NCBI GenBank assembly: GCA_963753585.1
Contig: CAVWCU010000001.1
Span: forward strand, 1,302,001 to 1,366,000
Length of the DNA: 64,000 nt
Reading direction: 5' to 3'
DNA from: VRUE01 sp963753585
Lineage (GTDB): Bacteria; Actinomycetota; Thermoleophilia; Solirubrobacterales; 70-9
Part shown: piece after piece, positions 1-7,475 of the stretch
Layout of the letters: every line of letters begins with the position of its first letter
Position numbering within the stretch: the first letter of the stretch is position 1
Program-made: the position numbers and the translations under genes
Notes under the pieces: model-generated
Database searches by the model: none
What the model saw: only the letters and a program-made list of their open reading frames with translations
What the model was told of the DNA's origin: nothing

Positions 1-943
1 CGGTGAACCAGCCGCTCATCTCCAGGCCGGCCTCCTCGTAGACACCCTCCAGGCGCTCCTGGGTGAACTTGGAGGAGATCTCGGTTCGCATCTCCTCACC
101 GGCGGCGAAGCCGACCGCCATGTCGAGCTCCGCGAGGCGGATCGTCTGCTCGGCGAGGGAACGCAGGCGAATGTCCATGCGCACCTCGTCGGCGTCATAG
201 CGGGCGACGTGCTCGAAGGCGTCGAGGTCGAAGTCTGCCCCCAGCTCGCGGTTGAGCACGCGCAGGACGTTCTTGTTGAACTCGGCCGTGACGCCGAGCG
301 AGTCGTCGTAGGCCGCCTCGAGCCGCTCCGGCTCCTTGACCAGGTCGGTGCCGAGCAGAAGGCGGTCCTCAGGGGCCATCAGGCCCGCAAGCCTGGAGAG
401 GAAGTCGTGCCGGGCGTCCGGGTAGAGGTTGCCGATCGTGCCGCCGAGGAAGGCGACCAGCCTGGCGCCATCGTCATCCGGGATGCGCTCGAGATCGTGC
501 TCGAAGTCGCAGACGAGGCCGCGGATGGCAAGGCCGGGATACTCCTCGACCAGCGACTCCGCGGTCTCGTGGGTGATCTCCTCGGAGATGTCAACCGGGA
601 CGTAGGTCTGCAGGCAGCCGGCATCGCGCATCGCGCTCAGCAGGTGGCGGGTCTTCGCGGCCGAGCCCGAGCCCAGCTCGACCAGCGTCTGGGGCTCCCT
701 GGCGGCCGTGACGATCTCGCCGGCGCGCTCGCCGAGGATCGAGCGCTCGGCCCGGGTCGGGTAGTACTCGGGCAGCTCGGTGATCTGCTCGAAGAGCTGG
801 GAGCCGCGCTCGTCGTAGAAGTACTTCGGCGCCAGCTCCTTCGGGTCAGTCGAGAGGCCGGCGCGGATGTCGCGCCGCATCCTCGCGCCGCCGTCGGCGT
901 CGAGGTGGACCTCGATCTCGATCGGGGGCTCGGTCGTCGTCAT
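1..943 (-). CDS. egtD: L-histidine N-alpha-methyltransferase EgtD, 3' end cut by window edge
   Basis: Cytosolic SAM-dependent enzyme that trimethylates histidine to hercynine, the first step of ergothioneine synthesis (family knowledge). Seen: ATG at 943-941 and 314 open codons running off position 1; relatives are about 320 residues, so only a few C-terminal residues are missing. Family landmarks are in order: APKYFYDERGSQLFEQI (about residues 38-54), the SAM-binding stretch VELGSGSAAKTRHLL (about 88-102), then FLGGTIGNLYP and the C-terminal FTQERLEGVYEEAGL. The start overlaps the egtB stop as ATGA, so translation is probably coupled, with egtB read first. No egtA, egtC or egtE is visible; they could lie beyond position 1. 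Confidence 0.93.
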   Translation of the reverse strand, partial: MTTTEPPIEIEVHLDADGGARMRRDIRAGLSTDPKELAPKYFYDERGSQLFEQITELPEYYPTRAERSILGERAGEIVTAAREPQTLVELGSGSAAKTRHLLSAMRDAGCLQTYVPVDISEEITHETAESLVEEYPGLAIRGLVCDFEHDLERIPDDDGARLVAFLGGTIGNLYPDARHDFLSRLAGLMAPEDRLLLGTDLVKEPERLEAAYDDSLGVTAEFNKNVLRVLNRELGADFDLDAFEHVARYDADEVRMDIRLRSLAEQTIRLAELDMAVGFAAGEEMRTEISSKFTQERLEGVYEEAGLEMSGWFT

Positions 944-2037
944 CTCACGTCCCTTGCGCAGCGCAGGCCGGAAAAGATCTGCCGGCGCTGGGGCAGGTCC
1001 CAGTTTCGAAAGCTGGGCCGCATGACATCAGGATGGGTCGCCCAGGAGCCGCCGCGCAGCACTTTGTACTCGTCGCCGAAGAAGGGTGCGGAGTACTCGC
1101 GGTAGGGGAACGCCTCGAATCCCGGGTAGGCGAGGAAGTCCGAGGAGGTCCATTCCCAGGCCTGCCCCGTGCCCCGCAGGAGCGGCGAGGACGCCTCCCA
1201 CTCCTGCTCCGTGGGCAGGCGCTTGCCAGCCCAGCGGGCGAAGGCGTCGGCCTCATGCCAGGAGACATGAATCACCGGTAGATCATGGGCGATCGGCTCG
1301 TGGCGACCCATTGCGGTGTCGACCCAACCCTTCCCTTTGCGCTCCCAGTAGAGAGGTGCCTCGGTTCCGGTCTCCTCGATGAAGCGAACGTACTCGCCGT
1401 TCGTGACCGGCCACCTGTCGATCTCGAAGGGCGCCAACTCAACCGTGTGGCGGGGCCGCTCGTTGTCGTAGGCGAAGCCGGTAGTCGAGGCGCCTATTGC
1501 ATGCTCGCCACCTGCGACGCCGATCGTCCCCGGGGCGCCCCGGGACGACCCGCTCGCCTCGGGCAACTCGTAGCCCTCCACCATCATCAACAGCTGCAGC
1601 ATCGTCTCGTTGTGCTGGAGCTCGTGGGCGATCAGCATCTCGTAGACGAAGCCTTCGCGCAGCAGCGGGTCGTCGGCGTCGGGGACCAGGTCGACCTCCT
1701 CCAACACCTCCAGGCTGCGCTCGCGTACGTCGGCGAGATAGGAGCGCAGCTCGGCGTCGCGCAGGATCGGCAGCTCCCCCCTGGTCTTGCGCGGGTTCTC
1801 GATCGCGTCGTAGAGGCGGCCAAGCTCGCCGTGCAACGGCTCGCGACCGCCGATCGTCTGGACCAGCCAGAGCTCCTCGAAGTTCGCGATGTGGCCGAGG
1901 TCCCAGGCAAGCGGGCTGAGGATCGGCGAGTAGACGCGGTTGAGCTGCTCGTCGTCGAGCGGGCGGATCAGCTCCAGAGTGCGCCGACGCGCCTCGGCGA
2001 GACGTTCCGCGATCGCTTCCTTGGAGCTGGGCGTCAC
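940..2037 (-). CDS. egtB: Hercynine sulfoxide synthase EgtB (compact form)
   Basis: Non-haem iron enzyme that joins hercynine to a thiol donor (gamma-glutamylcysteine or cysteine) using O2. Seen: N-terminal DinB-like domain (about residues 1-155) with the three expected iron ligands H49 (DLGHIANFEE), H138 and H142 (HELQHNE), then a formylglycine-generating-enzyme-like domain (NERPRHTVELAPF, WPVTNGEYVRF, GKRLPTEQEWE, WEWTSSDF, LRGGSWATHP) to the end. At 365 aa it is shorter than the roughly 430-residue mycobacterial enzymes; the gap lies between the EQEWE and WEWTSS motifs. It is first in a two-gene operon with egtD, which it overlaps by 4 nt. Which thiol donor it uses cannot be read from the sequence. 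Confidence 0.92.
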   Translation of the reverse strand: MTPSSKEAIAERLAEARRRTLELIRPLDDEQLNRVYSPILSPLAWDLGHIANFEELWLVQTIGGREPLHGELGRLYDAIENPRKTRGELPILRDAELRSYLADVRERSLEVLEEVDLVPDADDPLLREGFVYEMLIAHELQHNETMLQLLMMVEGYELPEASGSSRGAPGTIGVAGGEHAIGASTTGFAYDNERPRHTVELAPFEIDRWPVTNGEYVRFIEETGTEAPLYWERKGKGWVDTAMGRHEPIAHDLPVIHVSWHEADAFARWAGKRLPTEQEWEASSPLLRGTGQAWEWTSSDFLAYPGFEAFPYREYSAPFFGDEYKVLRGGSWATHPDVMRPSFRNWDLPQRRQIFSGLRCARDVR

Positions 2038-2103
2038 CTCGGTGGCGATGCGAAAACCCTAGCGAGACTCGCTCACCGGGATGCGAGCAGTAGGGTCCCG
2101 GCC

Positions 2104-2871
2104 GTGGAGGTCGAGGGCACAGGAGCGTTGGTCGCCGGCGGGGCGTCCGGGCTGGGCGAGGCCACGGCGCGTGCGCTGGCCGGGGCGGGCGCGGCAGTGA
2201 CGATCGCCGACCTCAACGCCGAGAAGGGTGAGGCGCTGGCCGCCGAGCTGGGGCCGGGCGCGAGCTTCGTCGCCGCCGACGTGACCGACGAGGCTGCCGT
2301 GTCGGCTGCGGTCGAGCGGGCGTCTGCGGTGGACGGTGGCCTGCGCATCTCGGTCTGCTGCGCCGGGATCGGCTGGGCCGAGCGCGTCGCCCACAAGGGC
2401 GGGCCGCACAACCTCGAGCTCTTCACCAACGTGATCAAGGTCAACCTGATCGGCACCTTCAACGTCCTGCGCTTCGCGGCGGCGGCGATGAGCCCGAACG
2501 AGCCCAACGACGATGACGAGCGCGGCGTCTGCGTCAACACGGCCTCGATCGCCGCCTACGACGGCCAGATCGGCCAGGTCGCCTACGCGGCCTCGAAGGG
2601 CGGCATCGTCGGCATGACCCTGCCCGCGGCGCGCGACATGGCCTCACGCGGCGTCCGCGTCGTCACGATCGCCCCAGGCCTCTTCGACACTCCGCTGCTC
2701 GCCGCTCTGCCCGAGGAACACCGGGCGGCCCTCGGCGCCGGCATCCCTTTCCCGTCCCGCCTCGGACGCCCCGAGGAGTACGCCCGCCTGGTCGGCCAGA
2801 TCGTCGCCAACCCGATGCTGAACGGCGAGACGATCCGCCTCGACGGCGCCCTGCGGATGCCGCCGAAGTAG
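2104..2871 (+). CDS. SDR family oxidoreductase, 3-hydroxyacyl-CoA dehydrogenase type II-like
   Basis: Probable NAD-dependent short-chain dehydrogenase of 255 aa. I place the start at GTG 2104 (VEVEGTGALVAGG) because the glycine-rich cofactor loop GGASGLGEATAR begins only about ten residues later; the longer upstream reading frame runs antisense through egtB. Seen: acidic residue after beta-2 (TIADLNAEK) suggesting NAD(H); CCAGIG in place of the usual NNAG; catalytic NTASIAAYDGQIGQVAYAASK with Ser, Tyr and Lys; C-terminal APGLFDTPLL and LNGETIRLDGALRM. The insert HKGGPHNLELF and the overall order resemble HSD17B10-type enzymes of branched-chain and fatty acid oxidation. It is divergent from egtB with about 66 nt between starts. 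Exact substrate unknown. Confidence 0.85.
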   Translation: MEVEGTGALVAGGASGLGEATARALAGAGAAVTIADLNAEKGEALAAELGPGASFVAADVTDEAAVSAAVERASAVDGGLRISVCCAGIGWAERVAHKGGPHNLELFTNVIKVNLIGTFNVLRFAAAAMSPNEPNDDDERGVCVNTASIAAYDGQIGQVAYAASKGGIVGMTLPAARDMASRGVRVVTIAPGLFDTPLLAALPEEHRAALGAGIPFPSRLGRPEEYARLVGQIVANPMLNGETIRLDGALRMPPK

Positions 2872-2931
2872 GCAAACCGGGACGAACCCCCCATTCGCCG
2901 TCGCATAGACGGTCAAGGGAGGACATCAGCC

Positions 2932-3858
2932 TCAGCTCGTCCCCATGGCCTCGGGGTCGAACCAGACACGCTTGCGCCAGGGTGGGCTGACCGCGAAGCC
3001 AGCTCCGCTGGCAGCCGCTATCGACTCCAGGGGAACCAGGTGGACCCGGCTGCCGGGCGTCAGGCGTTCTATGCGGGGGATGCCGTCGGCGTTGCCGGCG
3101 TGACTGCCGCCGGAGACGAGCAGAAAGCGGGTCTCGGGGCCCCAGCCGTTTCGGCGCCGGAGGCCGACGGCCTCGGCCGCGTCCCGGAGCGGGGCGATCC
3201 CCGCGTCCGACCCCCAGTTGGCAACTCCCTGACCGTGGTTGTAGCCGTTGTGGGAGGAGGCGCGCTGGTCGACGCGGCCGTCGGGCCCGATGCGAATCTG
3301 GACGCTCTCCCAGTCGTCGCGGTGGTAGCCCTTCTTGCCAGCGATCGGAATTCCCCGCAGGGAGGCCGAGTCGGCGTAGTAGGTCCAGTACTGGATGTAG
3401 AGGTTGCCGACGCGAGGACCGGAGCAGTCGGCTCCTTCGGCCTCCGTCTGTGCGGCTGCGTCGGATCGGCAGTCGACGACGTGGACGAACGCGGTGACGG
3501 GCAAGCCCGCATGGCTACGGCTCACGAGACCCTGTCCCACCCCGTCGCCACACACCGTCCTGCGACAACGCCGGAAGTCGACCGGCACCGCCCGCGAGCC
3601 CCGCTCGAAGAGCAGCGCCGGCATATGCCGGCGCACCAGCCTGCCCACTTCGGTCCCATACGCGGCGATCAGCCCCGGTTCGTCCCCGCACCGCTCCGCC
3701 AGCGCCGCCGCGCAGAGAATCCGCGAGGCGACCGCCTGCGCCAGCCCCGTTCCCGGCACCCGCACCCCGGCCGAAACCAACCCCGCCATCAGCAAGCCGA
3801 CGACGCACAGCACCCCCACCCACTCCACAGTCCCCTGCCCCCGCTCGCCCCGATGCAT
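2932..3858 (-). CDS. Exported protein with TadE-like class III leader and Vps62/NPP1-like core
   Basis: Function not known. Seen in the 308 aa: a short basic N-terminus followed by RG/QGTVEWVG and a hydrophobic stretch to about residue 35, which matches the prepilin-peptidase (class III) leader of TadE/TadG-type pseudopilins (cut between G and Q, Glu at +5). The rest is predicted outside the membrane, with several cysteines (about 49, 57, 98, 103, 130, 145). Around residues 154-195 the order IQYWTYY, GYHRDDWESVQIRI and SSHNGY resembles the signature of Vps62-type and NPP1 necrosis-inducing proteins (GHRHDWE heptad in the latter). An AGGGAGG Shine-Dalgarno lies directly before ATG 3858. It stands alone, convergent with the SDR at 2871. 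Confidence 0.7.
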   Translation of the reverse strand: MHRGERGQGTVEWVGVLCVVGLLMAGLVSAGVRVPGTGLAQAVASRILCAAALAERCGDEPGLIAAYGTEVGRLVRRHMPALLFERGSRAVPVDFRRCRRTVCGDGVGQGLVSRSHAGLPVTAFVHVVDCRSDAAAQTEAEGADCSGPRVGNLYIQYWTYYADSASLRGIPIAGKKGYHRDDWESVQIRIGPDGRVDQRASSHNGYNHGQGVANWGSDAGIAPLRDAAEAVGLRRRNGWGPETRFLLVSGGSHAGNADGIPRIERLTPGSRVHLVPLESIAAASGAGFAVSPPWRKRVWFDPEAMGTS

Positions 3859-4045
3859 ACCTCCCTAAGCCGCATCGAGGCTCTTCTCCTCCCCCAAGAC
3901 GGCGCAGCGACCAGTCCGTGCCGGCGGGCGAAGTAGTGGGCAGACGCAAGCTCCTCGGCCACATTTTGCTCTTCCCGCCGCTCCACCCTCTGCGGCTTGC
4001 ACCTTGTCTCGATCGGACGGCTGGCTCGCGCTCCTAGCTGAAAGC

Positions 4046-4081
4046 CGACCCCCCGGAGGATCCCGAGGGGTCGCCTTTTTT
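4046..4081 (+). terminator. Rho-independent terminator-like hairpin
   Basis: A 7-bp perfect stem (4046-4052 with 4067-4073) is followed after two bases by six T residues (4076-4081). It reads as an intrinsic terminator on the plus strand, yet no plus-strand gene is visible between 3870 and 4045, so either a small RNA ends here or it blocks antisense transcription towards the minus-strand gene ending at 4137. The interval 3859-4136 otherwise shows nothing recognisable. Confidence 0.5.
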
Positions 4082-4136
4082 GCGTAATAGCACCGGCTTC
4101 AAGTACGTCTGAGGCGCCGATGTCCGCGCTGGACAG

Positions 4137-4970
4137 TCAGACTTCCGGACCGCTGACACCGGCGTCGATCGAGCGCAGATGCCCATTGAAACCTCGCTCT
4201 TCAGCGTCAGCAGCAGCGAGGGTGAGAATTTCGATGCCCTGCGCCTTTGTGCTGCGGTGGAGAGAACCGAGACGGCCCTCGACAAAGCTCGCGGCATTGC
4301 ACCAGCGCCAGCCTGGATCGACGACCCTGGACTCAACGTGGTCGAGCAATCTCTTGACGTCGAGAAACCTTCCTTGCCGCAACGAGGCCACCGCGAGCCA
4401 AAGAAAGTGCCAGGAAAGGAGGCGCCCGTGCCGGGACCAGGAAAGGCTCTCTCGGATTGCCTCTGCGCGGAAGCCGCTTTCCCGGAGTGCCCCGCGGTCG
4501 GCATTCTTAACGGCGCAGGCAATCGCGCGGGTGAGACAGTTAAGCCGCAGAGGCTGAGCCCCGGCCACCGGAATAAGTTCGCTCTCAAGAGCACGGTTGG
4601 CCTGCAGCGCTGCTGAGTAATCCAACCTCGACTCGAGTGCGAAGTTGAGCTGAAGGCGGGCTCGCCCCACCTCGACGCCAGGGGTCGGAAAATGCGTTTG
4701 TGCAAAGTCAAACGCCTGCTCGGCCAGGTAGAACGCTTCGTCAGAGTCACCGCGATAGAGGGCAATCGCGGCCTCCTGTATAGACAGAGCTAGCGCGATC
4801 CTAAGTTCTGGGTCGCCCTCGGCAGACGCAAGAGCGACCCTCGCGTTCACAAGCTCCCCTTCGGCAAAGGCTAGCTCGCCAGCATCAACTGCCTGGCCTA
4901 TCAATTTCGGCAATCCCCGGATTTGAGCGAAGCGCTCATTGGCGGTTGCGGTATCTCGAATCTCTTTCAT
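4137..4970 (-). CDS. TPR-like helical-repeat protein, unknown function
   Basis: Not recognised. The 277 residues read as repeated amphipathic helices rich in Ala, Leu and Glu (for example ALALSIQEAAIALYRGD, then AFYLAEQAFDFAQTHF), the texture of TPR-like solenoids such as those in actinobacterial XRE/TPR regulators, but no DNA-binding domain is present. The start MKEIRD at 4970 is chosen because GGAGG lies 5 nt upstream; the longer frame to 5096 lacks such a site. Base composition and codon use are clearly more A/T-tolerant than in the neighbours. It is divergent from the small RHH gene at 5068, with a 97-nt A/T-rich promoter gap. Confidence 0.6.
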   Translation of the reverse strand: MKEIRDTATANERFAQIRGLPKLIGQAVDAGELAFAEGELVNARVALASAEGDPELRIALALSIQEAAIALYRGDSDEAFYLAEQAFDFAQTHFPTPGVEVGRARLQLNFALESRLDYSAALQANRALESELIPVAGAQPLRLNCLTRAIACAVKNADRGALRESGFRAEAIRESLSWSRHGRLLSWHFLWLAVASLRQGRFLDVKRLLDHVESRVVDPGWRWCNAASFVEGRLGSLHRSTKAQGIEILTLAAADAEERGFNGHLRSIDAGVSGPEV

Positions 4971-5067
4971 CGAGCCTCCAACGCAGCGGATTGAGTTGAA
5001 ATGGAGTATCTTCTGAGTTGATTGTACCCCAAAATAGCTCAGATACTTTTCTAGAAGGAGACAGATT

Positions 5068-5271
5068 ATGGGCAAGCGACTACAGGTCGACCTCAATGAG
5101 GAGGCCTACGAGCGACTGAAGCGCTCAGCCGAAGAGGAGAACCGGCCGATCGCCGAGGTCGTGCGGCGAGCATTGAACATTGAGGACTATGTTCGGAAGC
5201 AAGTTCAGGAGGGCGGCACTTTGCTGATCAGGCGCCCAGACGGGTTGGAGCAAGAGTTGATGATCCTCTAA
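5068..5271 (+). CDS. Small ribbon-helix-helix-like protein (antitoxin/CopG type)
   Basis: A 67-residue protein beginning GKRLQVDLNEEAYERLKRSAEEE, the beta-strand then helix pattern of CopG/Arc ribbon-helix-helix proteins, followed by a second helix (IAEVVRRALNIEDYV) and a C-terminal tail with RRPDGLEQELMIL. Such proteins are dimeric DNA binders and are often antitoxins, but no toxin gene is adjacent. A strong AGAAGGAGA Shine-Dalgarno lies 6 nt before ATG 5068. The next gene starts 14 nt after its stop, so the two are probably co-transcribed. Composition matches the A/T-richer patch 4.0-5.6 kb. Confidence 0.65.
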   Translation: MGKRLQVDLNEEAYERLKRSAEEENRPIAEVVRRALNIEDYVRKQVQEGGTLLIRRPDGLEQELMIL

Positions 5272-5285
5272 CCGTCACGATACGC

Positions 5286-5570
5286 ATGCCACAAACGCAG
5301 CCGACTCAAATCCCCGACGCCTATGAGCCGGGAGACATCAGCACCAGAGTCCAGGAAGAGCGGTTCCGAATTCGAAGCTGGATGGGGGCGTTTGTGGCGT
5401 GCGTAGCGATCGCCTCGCTACTGATGGTGATCGGCTTGGTCGCTTATCTTGCGATTGAAGACCGACCGATTTCCTATATCGAAGGGGTTCTCGCACCCCT
5501 GCAGCCATTTCTCTTGCCGACGATCGGAGCGGTGGTCGGATACGCACTTGGAAGCCGCGAGCAGCAATGA
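5286..5570 (+). CDS. Small two-helix membrane protein
   Basis: Unrecognised 94-aa protein. After a hydrophilic N-terminus (about 35 residues, acidic and Gln-rich) come two hydrophobic segments, about residues 37-60 (AFVACVAIASLLMVIGLVAY) and 70-88 (PLQPFLLPTIGAVVGYALG), ending in SREQQ. No enzyme motif. It has no clear Shine-Dalgarno and begins 14 nt after the RHH gene stop, so it may depend on that gene for translation. It could be a small inner-membrane partner of the upstream regulator or a holin-like protein; neither can be shown. The following 96 nt to 5666 hold nothing recognisable. Confidence 0.5.
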   Translation: MPQTQPTQIPDAYEPGDISTRVQEERFRIRSWMGAFVACVAIASLLMVIGLVAYLAIEDRPISYIEGVLAPLQPFLLPTIGAVVGYALGSREQQ

Positions 5571-5666
5571 TCACGCCCACCGGCACTTGACGCTGTCCGA
5601 CGGTGACCCCCGCGCCTATAACACGGCCAGGGTAGGGGCGCCTCCGCCGGGGCCCTATCCACCAAC

Positions 5667-7085
5667 CTAAAGCTGCTGGATCTCGGCCGCGATGTCCGCC
5701 GCAGCCTGCTTGGCGTCAGCGAACAACATCGAAGTATTCGCTTCGTAGAAGAGGTCGTTGTCGATGCCGGCGAAGCCGGGGCTGAGTGAGCGCTTGATCA
5801 CGATCACCTGCTGGGCCTGGTCGACTTCGATGATCGGCATGCCCGCGATCGGGCTGTCGGGGTCGTTCTTGGCCGCCGGGTTGGTGACGTCGTTGGCGCC
5901 GACGATGACCGCGACGTCGGTGCGCGGCATCTCCGGGTTGATCTCCTCCATCTCCTTGAGCTGCTCGTAGGGCACGTCGGCCTCGGCGAGGAGGACGTTC
6001 ATGTGCCCGGGCATGCGGCCCGCGACCGGGTGGATCGCGTAGCTGACCGTGACGCCGCGCTTCTCCAGCTCGTCGCCGACCTCTTTGATCGCGTGCTGGG
6101 CCTGGGCAACGGCGAGGCCGTAGCCGGGCACGATCACGACCGAGTCGGCGTAAGCGAGCTTGATCGCCGCGTCCTGGGCGCCGATCGAGGTGTGCGGGCG
6201 TTCCTCGGTGCTGCCGGCGGCGCCACCCGCGGGAGCCCCGCCGAAGCCGGCGAAGAGGACGTTGGTGACCGAGCGGTTCATCGCCGTCGCCATCTCCATC
6301 GTCAGGATCGTTCCCGAGGAGCCGACCAGGGTGCCGGCGACGATCAGGGCGACGTTGTCGAGGGCGAATCCGGCAGCCGCCGCGGAGAGGCCGGTGAAGG
6401 CGTTGAGCAGCGAGATCACGACTGGCATGTCGGCACCGCCGATCGGCAGCACGACGAGGTTGCCGAGCAGCCCGGCGGCGAGCAGGATCGCGATGAAGAT
6501 CGCCTGGTTGGGATCGTCGTTGTTGATCGCGATGTTGACGCAGGCGGCGACGATGCCGATCAGCAGCACGGCGTTGATCACCTGCTGGCCGGGGACGGCG
6601 AGCGGCCGGGTCGGGATCAGGTCCTGAAGCTTGGCGAAGGCGATGTTGGAGCCCCAGAAGGAGACCGAGCCGACGACCGCGGCGAAGAGGACCGGGATCA
6701 GCTCGTCGAGCGGGATCTCGTGGCCGAGCGAGATCCCGTGGCGGATCTCCGACCAGGCGATCAGGGCGACGGCGCCGCCGCCGACGCCGTTGTACAGCGC
6801 CACCATCTGCGGCATCTCGGTCATCTGGACCCTGACCGAGGCGATCACGCCAACGGCGGTGCCGATGCCGAGCCCGAGCGCGATCAGGCCCCAGTTGCCG
6901 ATGCCGTCGAGCAGCAGCGTGGCGACCACCGCGATCGCCATGCCGACGGCGGCGACCAGGTTGCCCTGCTTCGCGGTCGTCGGGTGGGTGCCGCGCCGCA
7001 CGCCGATGATGAAGAGCGAGAAGGCGACGATGTAGAGCGCGGTGACGGCGTCGCCGCCCGGCTCTAGGACCGCGAGGAGACTCAT
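5667..7085 (-). CDS. pntB: NAD(P) transhydrogenase subunit beta PntB
   Basis: Membrane subunit of the proton-translocating transhydrogenase (NADH + NADP+ to NAD+ + NADPH driven by proton entry). The 472 aa begin with about eight to nine membrane segments (for example ALYIVAFSLFIIGV, WGLIALGLGIGTAVGVIA) and end in the NADP-binding domain III: VPGYGLAVAQAQHAI, YAIHPVAGRMPGHMNVLLAEA, VGANDVTNPAA and KRSLSPGFAGIDN. Length is normal. Its ATG overlaps the stop of pntAB (7082-7085, ATGA), so the two membrane parts are translationally coupled, as expected for stoichiometric subunits. Confidence 0.96.
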   Translation of the reverse strand: MSLLAVLEPGGDAVTALYIVAFSLFIIGVRRGTHPTTAKQGNLVAAVGMAIAVVATLLLDGIGNWGLIALGLGIGTAVGVIASVRVQMTEMPQMVALYNGVGGGAVALIAWSEIRHGISLGHEIPLDELIPVLFAAVVGSVSFWGSNIAFAKLQDLIPTRPLAVPGQQVINAVLLIGIVAACVNIAINNDDPNQAIFIAILLAAGLLGNLVVLPIGGADMPVVISLLNAFTGLSAAAAGFALDNVALIVAGTLVGSSGTILTMEMATAMNRSVTNVLFAGFGGAPAGGAAGSTEERPHTSIGAQDAAIKLAYADSVVIVPGYGLAVAQAQHAIKEVGDELEKRGVTVSYAIHPVAGRMPGHMNVLLAEADVPYEQLKEMEEINPEMPRTDVAVIVGANDVTNPAAKNDPDSPIAGMPIIEVDQAQQVIVIKRSLSPGFAGIDNDLFYEANTSMLFADAKQAAADIAAEIQQL

Positions 7086-7402
7086 TTACCGCCCCCGGGT
7101 TTCGCCTCGGCGTCGGCCTTGGGTTTCGGCTTTTTGGAGAACATGCCGAGCATCCGGTCGGTGACCATGAAGCCGCCGACGATGTTGATCGCGCCGAAGG
7201 CGATCGCGATCGTGCCGATGATGTACTCGAGCGGGTCGTTGGCGTAGCCGACGACGATCAGCCCACCGAGCATGACGATGCCGTGGATCGCGTTGGTCTG
7301 CGACATCAGCGGGGTGTGCAGGGTTGTCGGCACCTTCGAGATCACCTCGAAGCCGACGAAGGCGGCGAGGACGAAGATCGTGATCTCGGTCATCAAGCTC
7401 AT
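7082..7402 (-). CDS. pntAB: NAD(P) transhydrogenase subunit alpha part 2 PntAB (membrane)
   Basis: Small membrane part of the alpha subunit, separate from the NAD-binding part as in many actinobacteria and alphaproteobacteria. The 106 aa contain three to four membrane helices: ITIFVLAAFVGFEVI, the family signature TTLHTPLMSQTNAIHGIV, ALLGGLIVVG-type and IIGTIAIAFGAINIVGGF, then a charged Lys/Pro tail (SKKPKPKADAEAKPGGGK). An AGAGGTG Shine-Dalgarno supports ATG 7402. It is separated from pntAA by 73 nt that contain a strong hairpin, and it overlaps pntB by 4 nt. Confidence 0.94.
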   Translation of the reverse strand: MSLMTEITIFVLAAFVGFEVISKVPTTLHTPLMSQTNAIHGIVMLGGLIVVGYANDPLEYIIGTIAIAFGAINIVGGFMVTDRMLGMFSKKPKPKADAEAKPGGGK

Positions 7403-7419
7403 AGAACACCTCTGTGTTC

Positions 7420-7475
7420 ACGCGAAAATCGCCGCGGACTCGAATGACCGGCGATCACCGCGTCGATTTTCGCGT
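7420..7475. repeat. Interrupted palindrome between pntAA and pntAB
   Basis: A 12-bp perfect inverted repeat (7420-7431 with 7464-7475) is extended by 5 more pairs after one mismatch (7433-7437 with 7458-7462), leaving a 20-nt loop. The right arm ends directly at the pntAA stop codon (7478-7476), so in pntAA mRNA the hairpin starts at once after translation ends. There is no U-tract. A role in mRNA stability or in setting the pntAA to pntAB ratio is inference. Confidence 0.7.

Noticed and set aside
209..1105. Long plus-strand frame opposite egtD
   Set aside because: Antisense of a gene with clear EgtD motifs; its Arg/Gly/Leu-rich product is a GC-skew artefact.
3870..4045. Possible tRNA or tmRNA end before the terminator at 4046
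   Set aside because: A CCGCTCCACC-like string caught the eye, but no T-loop, no acceptor partner and no tmRNA motifs are present.
6003..7067. 354-codon plus-strand frame opposite pntB
   Set aside because: Product is Asp/Arg/Gly/His low-complexity, the mirror of pntB codons; no start signal.
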